Below the pieces are notes generated by a model, which saw nothing but the letters and a program-made list of their open reading frames with translations, ran no database searches and was not told where the DNA came from. Shown piece after piece: positions 45,846-55,605 of a DNA stretch of 64,000 bases. The first letter of the stretch is position 1. Every line of letters starts with the position of its first letter. The stretch is from Pseudomonas sp. 5P_3.1_Bac2 (GTDB taxonomy: Bacteria; Pseudomonadota; Gammaproteobacteria; Pseudomonadales; Pseudomonadaceae): the NCBI RefSeq assembly GCF_025465995.1, contig NZ_JANLNY010000022.1, forward strand, positions 186,001-250,000. Reading direction: 5' to 3'. A program made the translations under genes and the position numbers.

Positions 45846-46388
45846 TTGAGGATTTACATAACAGGTGCATCGTGCGCGGGTGTGACCACTTTGGGTCAAA
45901 ACGTCGCAGCTCTGCTCGGTCTACGACAGGTCGATGTCGATGATTATTTCTGGATGCCCACTAACCCACCTTTTACAACCAAACGACCTCCCAGTGAGCG
46001 CGTTTCATTGATCCAGCAAAAGCTCGGTGACGACGATTGGGTGTTGTCCGGCTCTTGTATGGGCTGGGGAGAAGCGCTGATTACACATGTCGATCTGATT
46101 GTGTTCGTTGTCACACCGACGCCCGTTCGCCTCGAAAGGCTGGCCGTACGGGAGAAGAGGCGCTTTGGAGATCGGATAGCACCAGGTGGTGACATGCATG
46201 AGACACATGTGGCCTTTCGAGAATGGGCTTCGCAATATGACAATCCGGACTTTTCAGGACGCAACCGGGCCTGGCACGAGGCCTGGCTATCAGAGCAGAC
46301 CGCTCAGATTTTGCGGATTGACGGGATGAAGAATGCTGAAAATATGGCTGCAGATGTCGTTCATGCGCTGTCACAAGCATCGCAATAA
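45846..46388 (+). CDS. P-loop NTPase (adenylate-kinase-like) without the Walker A lysine
   Basis: About 180 aa. It starts LRIYITGASCAGVTTLGQNVAALLGLRQVDVDDYFW, a kinase-like P-loop followed by a DxDxYxW substrate segment. The Walker A motif reads GASCAGVTT, with Val where Lys is expected; the same GVTT/GVST form is found in some relatives, so it may be a family trait. The later part has VDLIVFVVTPTPVRLERLAVREKRRFG, typical of a lid. Start: a TTG at 45846 has GGAGG five bases before; an ATG at 45834 is possible. Substrate unknown. Confidence 0.75.
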   Translation: MRIYITGASCAGVTTLGQNVAALLGLRQVDVDDYFWMPTNPPFTTKRPPSERVSLIQQKLGDDDWVLSGSCMGWGEALITHVDLIVFVVTPTPVRLERLAVREKRRFGDRIAPGGDMHETHVAFREWASQYDNPDFSGRNRAWHEAWLSEQTAQILRIDGMKNAENMAADVVHALSQASQ

Positions 46389-46773
46389 CTCGAAGAATGA
46401 CGGCCGATGAATGAGTTTCATCGCGCAAAAGTGCTCTTCGACTGATCAGATCAAGGTAGTTAAGCTGGCGTCTTTTCCAGCGATAGGGACGAACGCATAA
46501 CAGAGGTTTGAATAGCCCCAGGTTGCTTATGGCACCTCCTGATCGGCCGTATTACGAGCCTTGGAGGTACTACGAAACCAACAGCGATTCACAGGATAAG
46601 AACCTGAGGTTAGCGCGGGGATTTCAGTCAGGGGGAAACCAGAACGAGTCGCGTCAGCACAGAGGCGATGAGGCAGAAGGGAATTAGCGCGGGACTTGCA
46701 GCGCTTGAGGCGATAGCGCGATCGCCTCAAGACGTGCTGGCCTACTCTTTAAAACGGCGCAGGCCACAGACGC
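46389..46773. other. 385-bp non-coding spacer
   Basis: No gene is supported; the only open frame lacks motifs. It contains the perfect dyad at 46704-46731, possibly the transcription end of azurin. Confidence 0.5.
46704..46731. repeat. Perfect 11-bp inverted repeat
   Basis: CTTGAGGCGAT-AGCGCG-ATCGCCTCAAG. It lies 43 bp past the azurin stop on the minus strand. There is no T run, so it may be an mRNA-stabilising or weak termination hairpin. Confidence 0.6.
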
Positions 46774-47220
46774 TTATTTAAGCGTCAGGGTGCCTTTCAT
46801 CAGAGCCACGTGGCCTGGGAAGGTGCAGTAGAAGGTGTAGTTCTCGCCGGCTTTGAGCTTGCTGGTGTCGAATTTAACCGAGTCTTTCTCACCGGCACCG
46901 AGGATTTTGGTGTGCGCAATAACGCGAGCGTCGTCAACCTTAACGTAGTTGTTGGCAACGCCAGCGCTCATGCCTTCGTTGATCACGCCTTGCTGGTCAG
47001 CAGCGGTGCTGATTACCAGGTTATGGCCCATGATCGAGGCAGGCATAGTGCCGGTGTGTTCCAAGTTTACAGTGAACTCTTTGCACGACTTATCGACCAC
47101 GATGTTGTCGGTGCTGAAGCGCATTTGGTCAGTGCTCTGTACATCGACCGAGCACTCAGCGGCCATCAGGCCGGTGCTGCTCAGAGCCAGCAGGGATACA
47201 GCTAAACATTTACGGATCAT
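46774..47220 (-). CDS. azu: Azurin (blue copper protein)
   Basis: A 148-aa periplasmic electron carrier with a signal peptide ([21 protein letters not shown]). The type 1 copper ligands are His in SIMGHNLVI and Cys, His and Met in [13 protein letters not shown]; the disulfide Cys pair (ECSVDV, KSCKEF) is conserved. It starts 57 bp after pobA on the same strand with GAGGA before the ATG. No separate strong promoter or ANR box is seen in the short gap, so it is probably co-transcribed with pobA. It can accept electrons from 4-cresol dehydrogenase, encoded 8 kb away. Confidence 0.96.
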   Translation of the reverse strand: MIRKCLAVSLLALSSTGLMAAECSVDVQSTDQMRFSTDNIVVDKSCKEFTVNLEHTGTMPASIMGHNLVISTAADQQGVINEGMSAGVANNYVKVDDARVIAHTKILGAGEKDSVKFDTSKLKAGENYTFYCTFPGHVALMKGTLTLK

Positions 47221-47277
47221 GGGTGTTCCTCTGATTCGCTAATGGCTGCCAACCTTGTGAGTCGACAGCCGATGGGT

Positions 47278-48666
<1,389 letters not shown>

Positions 48667-48669
48667 CTA

Positions 48670-49539
48670 ATGGATAAGACTCAAATGGCTGTGCCAGTTT
48701 TCAAGCTGTACGGTGAGATGCAGGGCTGGCCAACCCCTGACCTCATGCACTGCGAGACAATTTCAGCGCGCAGCAGCAAGCACCATGGCGAGATCCAACT
48801 GCACCAGCACGTTGATCTCTACCAGCTGTTCTATATCCGCAGCGGTGTCGCCCAAGTCGAAATCGAAGGCGTGCATCAGGAGATTCGCGAGCCCTCCATC
48901 CAGGTCGTGCCTCCGCTGTTTGTCCATGGCTTTCAATTCGATAAGGACGTCGACGGCTACGTGCTAACCCTCGCCGCACCTTTGGTGGCCCAGCTCGAAG
49001 CGCAGCTGGAACCCAACTTGAGTAGCGCTGCGTGCTACCCGGTGCGCGAGTGGAGCCAACACCTAGATACGCTGTTCGCGGTATTGCAGAGTGAATACGA
49101 AGGCAGTGAGACGGCACGCAACACCTTGTTGCAGGCCTTGGTCGATGCATTGGCCGTCTGGCTCGCACGCCGACGCAAACGCCACGATGCGGTGAGCGGC
49201 AGCAGCGAGCGCAGTCGCGACTATTTGGCGCACTATTTAAAGCTGATTGAATTGCACTACCGCGAGCACTGGTCGATCGATCAATACGCTTATCGCATTG
49301 GCGTTTCCAGCACCTATTTAAACAACCTGTGCCGGCAGTTCACTGAGCACAGCGCACTGCAATTAGTGCATCAACGTTTGCTGCTCGAGGCCAAGCGCAA
49401 TTTGATTTATACCGCCATGTCCGTGGCGCAAATTGCCGACAATTTAGGCTTTGCCGATCCGGCTTATTTCTCGCGTTTCTTCAAACGCATGAGCGGCCAA
49501 ACCGCCCAGATGTTTCGCCAACAACGCCCCACTCCCTGA
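48670..49539 (+). CDS. pobR: AraC-family regulator PobR
   Basis: A 289-aa activator with an N-terminal cupin-like sensing domain (HHGEIQLHQHVDLYQLFYIRSG) and a C-terminal AraC double helix-turn-helix (WSIDQYAYRIGVSSTYLNNLCRQF; MSVAQIADNLGFADPAYFSRFFKRMSG). It is the AraC-type PobR of pseudomonads, which activates pobA in response to 4-hydroxybenzoate; Acinetobacter uses an unrelated IclR-type. Alternative start at 48685. The 204-bp pobA-pobR spacer should hold its binding site. Confidence 0.93.
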   Translation: MDKTQMAVPVFKLYGEMQGWPTPDLMHCETISARSSKHHGEIQLHQHVDLYQLFYIRSGVAQVEIEGVHQEIREPSIQVVPPLFVHGFQFDKDVDGYVLTLAAPLVAQLEAQLEPNLSSAACYPVREWSQHLDTLFAVLQSEYEGSETARNTLLQALVDALAVWLARRRKRHDAVSGSSERSRDYLAHYLKLIELHYREHWSIDQYAYRIGVSSTYLNNLCRQFTEHSALQLVHQRLLLEAKRNLIYTAMSVAQIADNLGFADPAYFSRFFKRMSGQTAQMFRQQRPTP

Positions 49540-49586
49540 GCGGCGCAGATACTTCTGCAGCGAGCAGAATTCTCTTAACAGGAACT

Positions 49587-49606
49587 TGCGTAAAGCTGCT
49601 TACGCA
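49587..49606. promoter_or_regulatory. Inverted repeat upstream of the porin gene
   Basis: TGCGTAA-AGCTGC-TTACGCA is a perfect 7-bp dyad, 66 bp upstream of a possible -24/-12 element. It may be an activator site or part of the pobR transcript end. Confidence 0.4.
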
Positions 49607-49672
49607 CGCCTGATGCAAGCAAAAATAAATCACAAACCAATGATTTATAAGGACTTTATACTTTAAATAAAG

Positions 49673-49688
49673 TTGGCCTGATCTTTGT
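49673..49688 (+). promoter_or_regulatory. Possible sigma-54 promoter of the porin gene
   Basis: TTGGCCTGATCTTTGT has GG and GT ten bases apart and matches most of the -24/-12 consensus, but with GT instead of GC at -12. Confidence 0.45.
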
Positions 49689-49729
49689 AAGCGCGCCAGA
49701 GCTATAAAAAATAAATGGGTCTACCCACT

Positions 49730-50683
49730 ATGAGCACGCCAATGAAAAAACTGTCTCCAGCCCTGCGCCTGAAAACTCTCGCGGCCGCCACTTTGGTTGC
49801 TACTGCTGCTTTTACCACTGCGGCCCACGCCACCGAAGGCGGCACCGGCTCGTGGCCCAACGGCATTGAAATCTACGGCATGGGCATCCTGCCGCCGCCC
49901 GGTACTTACGGGCAGATTTTTACCGGCGACTACCGCGCCGACACCCTGCGCGACAATGCCGGCCACAAAGCCGCTGATATCGACCTGCGCGTAACCACCA
50001 TCGTGCCGCGTTTTATCTGGGTAACCGAAGAGAAAGTTCTCGGTGGCCAACTGGGTTTCCACGCCCTGCTGCCACTGAACGACATGCGCCTGAATATCAA
50101 GAACGGCCCGCATGACCGTAAGACCGGTATCGGTGATATGCACGTCGGCGCAGTACTGGGCTACCACCCAAGCGACAAGTTCCACGTTGCCGGCGGCCTG
50201 GACATCACCGCGCCAACGGGCAGCGAGTACGACAAGAACGACATCATCAACCTAGGCAACAACTACTGGACTGCCGAAGCCGTCCTAGCGTTGACCTACA
50301 TGGACCCAACCGGCTTCAACGCCGACATCCGCATGATGTACGACTACAACTTTGAGAACCGCGCGACCAACTACAAGTCCGGTCAAGAACTGCACGCGGA
50401 CTACACCCTAGGCTGGGCTTTCGCCCCAGGCCTGGTGATCGGTGTCGGCGGTAATCTCTACAAGCAAATCAGCGACGACAAGTGCAGCTACTCCAACTGC
50501 GACGCAGCCGCCGCAGTGGACGCCGCCCACGGCAACCGTGGCAGCAGCTTCTCGATCGGCCCAGCCGTGCAGTACTCCAGCCCGAACGGCTGGCAGCTGA
50601 GCGCCAAGTGGCAAGACGAGTCCGGCGTGCGTAACCGTCCAGAAGGCCAGGCTTACTGGTTCAAGTTCACTACCGCGCTGTAA
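49730..50683 (+). CDS. Outer-membrane channel of the phenol MetA-degradation/SphA type
   Basis: A beta-barrel protein of about 317 aa with a signal peptide (ending TTAAHA). The mature start EGGTGSWPNGIEIYGMGILPPPGTYGQIF and the strand-rich body with alternating aromatics (FWVT..., WTAEAVLALTYMDPTG) match the Phenol_MetA_deg family thought to pass hydrophobic aromatics. The C-terminus AYWFKFTTAL is a good outer-membrane insertion signal. Start uncertain (49715, 49730 or 49742). It lies between pobR and the sigma-54 regulator and is likely the entry channel of this cluster. Confidence 0.85.
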   Translation: MSTPMKKLSPALRLKTLAAATLVATAAFTTAAHATEGGTGSWPNGIEIYGMGILPPPGTYGQIFTGDYRADTLRDNAGHKAADIDLRVTTIVPRFIWVTEEKVLGGQLGFHALLPLNDMRLNIKNGPHDRKTGIGDMHVGAVLGYHPSDKFHVAGGLDITAPTGSEYDKNDIINLGNNYWTAEAVLALTYMDPTGFNADIRMMYDYNFENRATNYKSGQELHADYTLGWAFAPGLVIGVGGNLYKQISDDKCSYSNCDAAAAVDAAHGNRGSSFSIGPAVQYSSPNGWQLSAKWQDESGVRNRPEGQAYWFKFTTAL

Positions 50684-50705
50684 GGCACAACCGGCAGTTA
50701 AGCAA

Positions 50706-50739
50706 AAAGGCCCTGAACGCGCGAACACTCAGGGCCTTT
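50706..50739. terminator. Terminator between convergent porin and regulator genes
   Basis: AAAGGCCCTGA ... TCAGGGCCTTT, an 11-bp perfect stem with a 12-base loop; usable from both sides. Confidence 0.7.
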
Positions 50740-50755
50740 GGGTTAAGCCGGGGCA

Positions 50756-52588
50756 CTACTTAGGCTTGATCCGATAGCTGACTTGGGCGCGACTCATACC
50801 CAGCATCTGCGCGGCAGCCGTGATGTTGCCGTCGGTCTTTTCCAGCGCCAAACGCACCAGCATCAACTCCACCTCCTCCAGTGAAGTGCCCAGCTCTCGG
50901 GTCTGCCCGCTGACGAAAGCACGTAGGCTGTCCAAGGCATTTTCGGCCGCGCACAAATCAGGCTCCGCAGCAGTTGACGCGGGCTGCTCAGCAGCGTGGG
51001 CGACACCGTGCAAGCGCCCATCCAAGGTCAAGCCAGCTGGCAACGGGAAACTGTCCTGATTACCCAAGGTGATGTGCTTGAGATCCATCGCCTCACCATC
51101 GGGGCAGGTGATCACCCCACGCTCGATAAGGTTCTGCAGCTCCCGGATGTTGCCGGGGAATAAATGGGTCAGCAGCACGTTGCGCAGACGCGTGGTAAAG
51201 CCCGGAATATTGCGCTCATAACGACGGGTAAAACGCTGCAGAAAATGATTCATCAACGGCTGGATATCTTCGCGCCGTTCCCGCAGCGGTGGCAGGTGAA
51301 TCGGGTAGACGTTGAGGCGGTAGTAAAGGTCTTCACGAAAGCGCCCGGCCGCCACCTCTGCGCGCAGATTCGCATGGGTGGCCGCGATCACCCGCACATC
51401 GACTTTAATCGCCGCGTTGCCACCGACGCGCTCAATCTCCCCCTCCTGCAAAGCGCGGAGAATTTTGCTCTGCGCACTGGCGCTTAAGGTGCCGATTTCA
51501 TCCAGGAACAAGGTGCCGCCATCAGCCCGTTCAAAGCGCCCCGGACGGGAACGCTCAGCCCCGGTAAAGGCACCGCGCTCAACCCCAAACAATTCGGCCT
51601 CAACCAAATTCTCCGGCAGGTTGGCGCAGTTCAGTGCCACCCAGGGCCGCTCACTGCGCCGGCTGCGCTGGTGCAAGGTACGGGCGAAGAACTCTTTACC
51701 CACCCCCGACTCACCGGTGAGCAACACCGTGGCCTGGGTCGGCGCAACTTTCTCCAGCAACTGCCGCGCCGCGATAAAACCTGAGGAGCCACCGACCATT
51801 TCATCGCTCAGCGCGGTTTTGATCGAGGGCGCCAAGGCTTCATCTTCAGGGCTGCGCTGCGGGTGATTACTCTGCCCGAAAAAAGCCTCGGCATTGAGCC
51901 TGATCAACTCAGGGTCAACATCGGCCCATTGATTAGCGGGCTTGCCCACAATGCGGCAGGCCGAGTGGCCACAACCACTGCATTCGATCTCGCGAAAAAC
52001 GATCAGCCGCCCCAACAGGGAAGAGGCATAGCCACTGGCATAACCGATCGCCATCCAGCACACGGCATCATCACTTAAACCGTAAGTTGCCAGATGCTCA
52101 TCGGCCTCAAGAGAGTTGTTCCAGAGCAGTTCCGAGTAGAAGTGACCGATCCCATTGTCTATCTCGAAACGAATCGCTTCGACGTTCATCATGCCTTCAA
52201 GCATGTGCAGACGCGGACCGGCACTGAACAGTGCATCGTGATCGCCGTCAGGCCAATGCTTGGCCACTTGCTCCGCATCACGGGCACCGGATTGCCACCC
52301 CAGGCGGGTAAGCAAACTGCGCGCGCCCTCCAGCCCTAGCGAGCTAATCAATTCGGCACGCATCGCCCCGAACACCGAGCTTTGCAGCAGCATCATGCGC
52401 TGGCCACAGAGCCAGATAAAACCGTCCTGGGGGGCGAAAGCGACGGTGTCTGCCAAGTCCTCGGCGTTAGGCAGACCATCCGCTCGAAACTCACTGGTGC
52501 GGTTAACCAGCAGGCGTTTTTTGCGCGTTAAGAGGCTACTGAGCAGGTCCTCTTCAATCGACGGAGCAGACATTTTGCTGCGTGGCAT
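50756..52588 (-). CDS. Sigma-54-dependent activator with XylR-N and V4R domains (aromatic sensor)
   Basis: A 610-aa enhancer-binding protein of the DmpR/XylR type. An N-terminal XylR_N/V4R sensor (about 40-215, with ECSGCGHSACRIVG, the Cys-rich V4R end) precedes the AAA+ domain. That domain carries Walker A GESGVGKE, the GAFTGA loop and GGTLFLDEIG. A Fis-type helix-turn-helix (NITAAAQMLGMSRAQVSYRIK) ends the protein. DmpR-type proteins bind the phenolic inducer in this N-terminal domain. Divergent from pchACXF, with a palindrome at 52680 as probable binding site. It is the likely regulator of p-cresol use. Confidence 0.93.
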   Translation of the reverse strand: MPRSKMSAPSIEEDLLSSLLTRKKRLLVNRTSEFRADGLPNAEDLADTVAFAPQDGFIWLCGQRMMLLQSSVFGAMRAELISSLGLEGARSLLTRLGWQSGARDAEQVAKHWPDGDHDALFSAGPRLHMLEGMMNVEAIRFEIDNGIGHFYSELLWNNSLEADEHLATYGLSDDAVCWMAIGYASGYASSLLGRLIVFREIECSGCGHSACRIVGKPANQWADVDPELIRLNAEAFFGQSNHPQRSPEDEALAPSIKTALSDEMVGGSSGFIAARQLLEKVAPTQATVLLTGESGVGKEFFARTLHQRSRRSERPWVALNCANLPENLVEAELFGVERGAFTGAERSRPGRFERADGGTLFLDEIGTLSASAQSKILRALQEGEIERVGGNAAIKVDVRVIAATHANLRAEVAAGRFREDLYYRLNVYPIHLPPLRERREDIQPLMNHFLQRFTRRYERNIPGFTTRLRNVLLTHLFPGNIRELQNLIERGVITCPDGEAMDLKHITLGNQDSFPLPAGLTLDGRLHGVAHAAEQPASTAAEPDLCAAENALDSLRAFVSGQTRELGTSLEEVELMLVRLALEKTDGNITAAAQMLGMSRAQVSYRIKPK

Positions 52589-52679
52589 GACGAATACGCT
52601 TCTATATGTTTCAACGGCCGCAATGGTTAGCCACGCCGGGCTCCGGGGTCAATGAATGTCAGTCAAATGGTCAGGATTT

Positions 52680-52696
52680 CGTCCGATTATCGGACG
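52680..52696. promoter_or_regulatory. Palindrome, candidate upstream activating sequence for pch
   Basis: CGTCCGAT-T-ATCGGACG is a perfect 8-bp inverted repeat around one base. It is about 160 bp upstream of the -24/-12 element of pchA and about 90 bp upstream of the regulator start. Position and form fit a sigma-54 activator site. Confidence 0.6.
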
Positions 52697-52856
52697 CAAG
52701 ACTCGATATTTTCGTCGTGTTTTCTGCTCGCTGCAAAAAATCATCACTAATTTTCCACAGGCAAATGCTCGCTTACTCCGCGGCGAATTTCCGCACTCCC
52801 CTGCAAAAGCCCAGCCCACCTGCCCTGCGGCAATATCACTCATGCCTGCGACAAAT

Positions 52857-52872
52857 GGGCACGCTTCTTGAT
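52857..52872 (+). promoter_or_regulatory. Sigma-54-like promoter of pchACXF
   Basis: GGGCACGCTTCTTGAT matches TGGCACG-N4-TTGCW at most positions, with GG and GA spaced by ten bases; the canonical -12 C is A. The pchA start is about 180 bp downstream. Confidence 0.55.
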
Positions 52873-53049
52873 AACGCTCAGGTTGTGAAGAACCCCTGTT
52901 GCTTAAGCATCGCCCTCATCGTGACCGGCCCGTTTGCGCAAGCCTTGAACGATCGCACTGCCACAGCCAGACAAGCGATTGGGGTTTTACCCGGCAATCG
53001 CCCGCTTAGTGTCTACGTTGAAACCTGAAGAACCCAAGGTACTAATCCC

Positions 53050-54525
53050 ATGTCCCCACGCCCTACTGCTTACGCCAATCTTGAGCTGCAACCTATTGCA
53101 GGTCAGTGGCGCGCCGGCTCGTCCTCGCGCGCCCTTGACGTACTCAACCCTTACAACGACGAGAAGTTGTTGAGCATCCCGCTGGCCACCCGCGAAGACC
53201 TCAACGAGGCCTATCTGGCGGCGCAAAAAGCCCAGCAAGAGTGGGCGCAAACAGGTCCGGCGCAACGCGCTGCGATCATGGTTAAGGCCGTTGAAATCTT
53301 CGACCAGCGCCACGACGAAATCGTCGAGTGGATCATCCAAGAGGCCGGTGGTACCCGCATCAAGGCTGAGATCGAATGGGGCGCTGCGCGCGCTATCACT
53401 CTGGAATCCGCCAGCCTGGCGAGCCGCGTCCACGGCCGCATCATGCTGTCCAACGTGCCGGGTAAAGAAAACCGCGTTTACCGCGAAGCGCTGGGCGTTA
53501 TCGGTGTCATCAGCCCATGGAATTTCCCGCTGCACCTGACGGCCCGTTCCGCTTCCCCGGCTCTGGCTCTGGGTAACGCCGTGGTGATCAAACCCGCCAG
53601 CGACACCCCAGTAACTGGCGGTCTGCTGCTGGCGCGGATCTTCGAGGAAGCGGGCCTGCCAGCAGGCGTTCTCAGCGTAGTGGTGGGCTCCGGCGCGGAA
53701 ATCGGTGATGCCTTCGTTGAGCACCCGGTGCCTGGCTTTATCTCCTTCACCGGCTCGACCCAAGTGGGGCGCAACATCGGGCGCATTGCCAGCGGTGGCG
53801 AGCACCTCAAACACGTCGCCCTGGAACTGGGTGGCAACAGCCCCTTCGTCGTTCTGGCTGACGCCGATCTGGACCGCGCCGTGCACGCTGCCGCTGTGGG
53901 CAAGTTCCTGCACCAAGGGCAGATCTGCATGGCGATCAACCGCATCATCGTGGAACAGCCCCTGTACGCAGAATTCTGTGAGCGCTATGCCGCCCGCGTT
54001 AAAGAGCTGCAATACGGCGACCCAAGCGATCCGAAAACCGTTGTCGGTCCCGTCATCAACGCCAAGCAACTGGCAGGGCTGAAAGACAAAGTCGCGACGG
54101 CTATCGCTGAAGGCGCCAAGGTGCTGGTGGCCAACGCACCGCAAGGCAACGTCATGCCTCCACATGTCTTCGCTGACGTGACTGCAGACATGGAAATTGC
54201 CCGCGAAGAAATCTTCGGCCCGCTGGTTGGCATTCAATGCGCCCGCGACGAAGCACACGCGCTTGAACTGGCCAACATGAGCGAATACGGCCTGTCCAGC
54301 GCAGTGTTCACCGAGAACCTGGAGCGCGGCGTGCAGTTCGCCCGACGTATCCACGCCGGCATGACTCACATCAACGACATCCCCGTCAACGATGAGCCGA
54401 ACACGCCGTTTGGCGGTGAGAAGAACTCGGGGCTGGGGCGCTTTAACGGCGACTGGGCTATCGAAGAATTCACCACTGATCATTGGATCTCGGTGCAGCA
54501 CAAGCCGCGTCAATACCCTTTCTAA
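53050..54525 (+). CDS. pchA: 4-Hydroxybenzaldehyde dehydrogenase PchA
   Basis: A 491-aa NAD(P)-dependent aldehyde dehydrogenase that would convert 4-hydroxybenzaldehyde to 4-hydroxybenzoate. The catalytic Glu lies in LELGGNSPF and the nucleophile Cys in [11 protein letters not shown]. The NAD-binding FTGSTQVGR and SPWNFP motifs are present. It is first of a pchA-pchC-pchX-pchF unit in the order known from P. putida p-cresol genes. The preceding sigma-54-like promoter and the regulator suggest inducible control. Assignment of substrate rests on position. Confidence 0.93.
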   Translation: MSPRPTAYANLELQPIAGQWRAGSSSRALDVLNPYNDEKLLSIPLATREDLNEAYLAAQKAQQEWAQTGPAQRAAIMVKAVEIFDQRHDEIVEWIIQEAGGTRIKAEIEWGAARAITLESASLASRVHGRIMLSNVPGKENRVYREALGVIGVISPWNFPLHLTARSASPALALGNAVVIKPASDTPVTGGLLLARIFEEAGLPAGVLSVVVGSGAEIGDAFVEHPVPGFISFTGSTQVGRNIGRIASGGEHLKHVALELGGNSPFVVLADADLDRAVHAAAVGKFLHQGQICMAINRIIVEQPLYAEFCERYAARVKELQYGDPSDPKTVVGPVINAKQLAGLKDKVATAIAEGAKVLVANAPQGNVMPPHVFADVTADMEIAREEIFGPLVGIQCARDEAHALELANMSEYGLSSAVFTENLERGVQFARRIHAGMTHINDIPVNDEPNTPFGGEKNSGLGRFNGDWAIEEFTTDHWISVQHKPRQYPF

Positions 54526-54556
54526 CCGTGATGTAAAAGAGAATAAGGAGCACCCA

Positions 54557-54898
54557 ATGTTCCAACTGAAAAACCGCTCGGCGCGTGGCCAAGCCATCGC
54601 CGCCGGCCTTGCCCTGCCGTTAATTCTGCTCAGTGCTGCTGCGTTCGCCGAAGGCGATGGCAAATGGCGCGGTGGCGAGAACGTTTACGAAAAAGTCTGT
54701 GGTCGTTGCCACGAAATCGGTGTTGGCCCGGTGATCAAAGGCCGGCAATTGCCGGTTGAGTACACCCAGGCCATCGTCCGCAATGGTTTGCGCGCAATGC
54801 CGGCTTGGACCGAAGCCTACATCGACAATAAGTCGTTGCAAGAAGTCGCCGAGTACGTCCAGAAGTCCCCCGCTCCGGCGGCCCCGGCTAAGCCTTGA
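54557..54898 (+). CDS. pchC: 4-Cresol dehydrogenase cytochrome c subunit PchC
   Basis: A 113-aa periplasmic c-type cytochrome with a signal peptide (ending AAAFA) and one heme-binding CGRCH. Likely axial Met lies in RNGLRAMPAW. It takes electrons from the FAD of PchF and passes them to azurin or a cytochrome. GGAG precedes the ATG at 54557. The last codons are Ala/Pro/Lys-rich. pchX follows with a short gap. Confidence 0.94.
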   Translation: MFQLKNRSARGQAIAAGLALPLILLSAAAFAEGDGKWRGGENVYEKVCGRCHEIGVGPVIKGRQLPVEYTQAIVRNGLRAMPAWTEAYIDNKSLQEVAEYVQKSPAPAAPAKP

Positions 54899-54909
54899 GG
54901 AGTGACGCC

Positions 54910-55605
54910 ATGAACGTCGCACGTCGTTCCCTGCTTAAAGGCGCCGCGGTCGGTGGCTTGTCCGCCGCTGCGCTGAGTGCCTCGGGCCTTGGCATGGCTT
55001 CGAGCCTGCTGCGTGAGCCCGCTCGCCCGGCGCTGGCCCTGGTCAGCGGCAGCGCCGCTGAAGCTGCGTTTCTTCTGGGCGCACGCGCCAGCGCAGCGAG
55101 CATCAAGGTACAGCGCACTGACCTTGGCCTGCCGTACATGCAGCAACTGGCTGCCCAACTGGCCAGCCCGCAGCCGCAACGCATCATCGGCCTGGTCGAT
55201 GACGCCAGCGCCACGCTGATCCTCGACCTGGCACGCAGCGCCGGTGCGCGTGTGCAGTTCGTTGGCCACCACGCGGCGAGCGCTGATGGCTCGCGCCATG
55301 AGCTGCTCAGCGCGACGGGCAGCGAAGCCTGTGCCCTGCGCTTCGGTCACCAGCTGCAAAGCTGTGGCGCGGGCTTCAGCCTGCGTGAGCAAGGTCAGGC
55401 CAAACAAGGCCTGAGCCTGGATCTGGCCGTCAGCGCCACAAACGCTGACGCCGCTGACCAGTGGCTTGCCACTCTGGGGCACACCTTGGCCTGCGCAGGC
55501 CGTGCGGACGCTCCAGCAGCGCCACGCATTAGCAATCTACAAACGCCGCTACGCGGCCATTTCGTTTCGTTCTCGATCGAGTCCGGAAGGAGCCTTAACG
55601 TATGA
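54910..55605 (+). CDS. pchX: PchX, Tat-signal protein of the p-cresol operon, function unknown
   Basis: A 231-aa protein starting MNVARRSLLKGAAVGGLSAA, a twin-arginine-type signal. The mature part has no heme, metal or nucleotide motif that I recognise. Regions with Rossmann-like or periplasmic folds (RIIGLVDDASATLILDLARSAGARVQFVGHH) are visible. pchX lies between pchC and pchF in P. putida as well, so the arrangement is conserved. It may help PchF assemble or export with its covalently bound FAD; that is inference. The start follows GAGGAG. The stop overlaps pchF (ATGA). Confidence 0.85.
   Translation: MNVARRSLLKGAAVGGLSAAALSASGLGMASSLLREPARPALALVSGSAAEAAFLLGARASAASIKVQRTDLGLPYMQQLAAQLASPQPQRIIGLVDDASATLILDLARSAGARVQFVGHHAASADGSRHELLSATGSEACALRFGHQLQSCGAGFSLREQGQAKQGLSLDLAVSATNADAADQWLATLGHTLACAGRADAPAAPRISNLQTPLRGHFVSFSIESGRSLNV

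Noticed and set aside
46527..46730. 67-codon open frame on the minus strand
   Set aside because: No ribosome site or family pattern, and it overlaps the perfect inverted repeat at 46704-46731.
52987..54663. Long open frame opposite pchA
   Set aside because: Antisense shadow of an intact aldehyde dehydrogenase.
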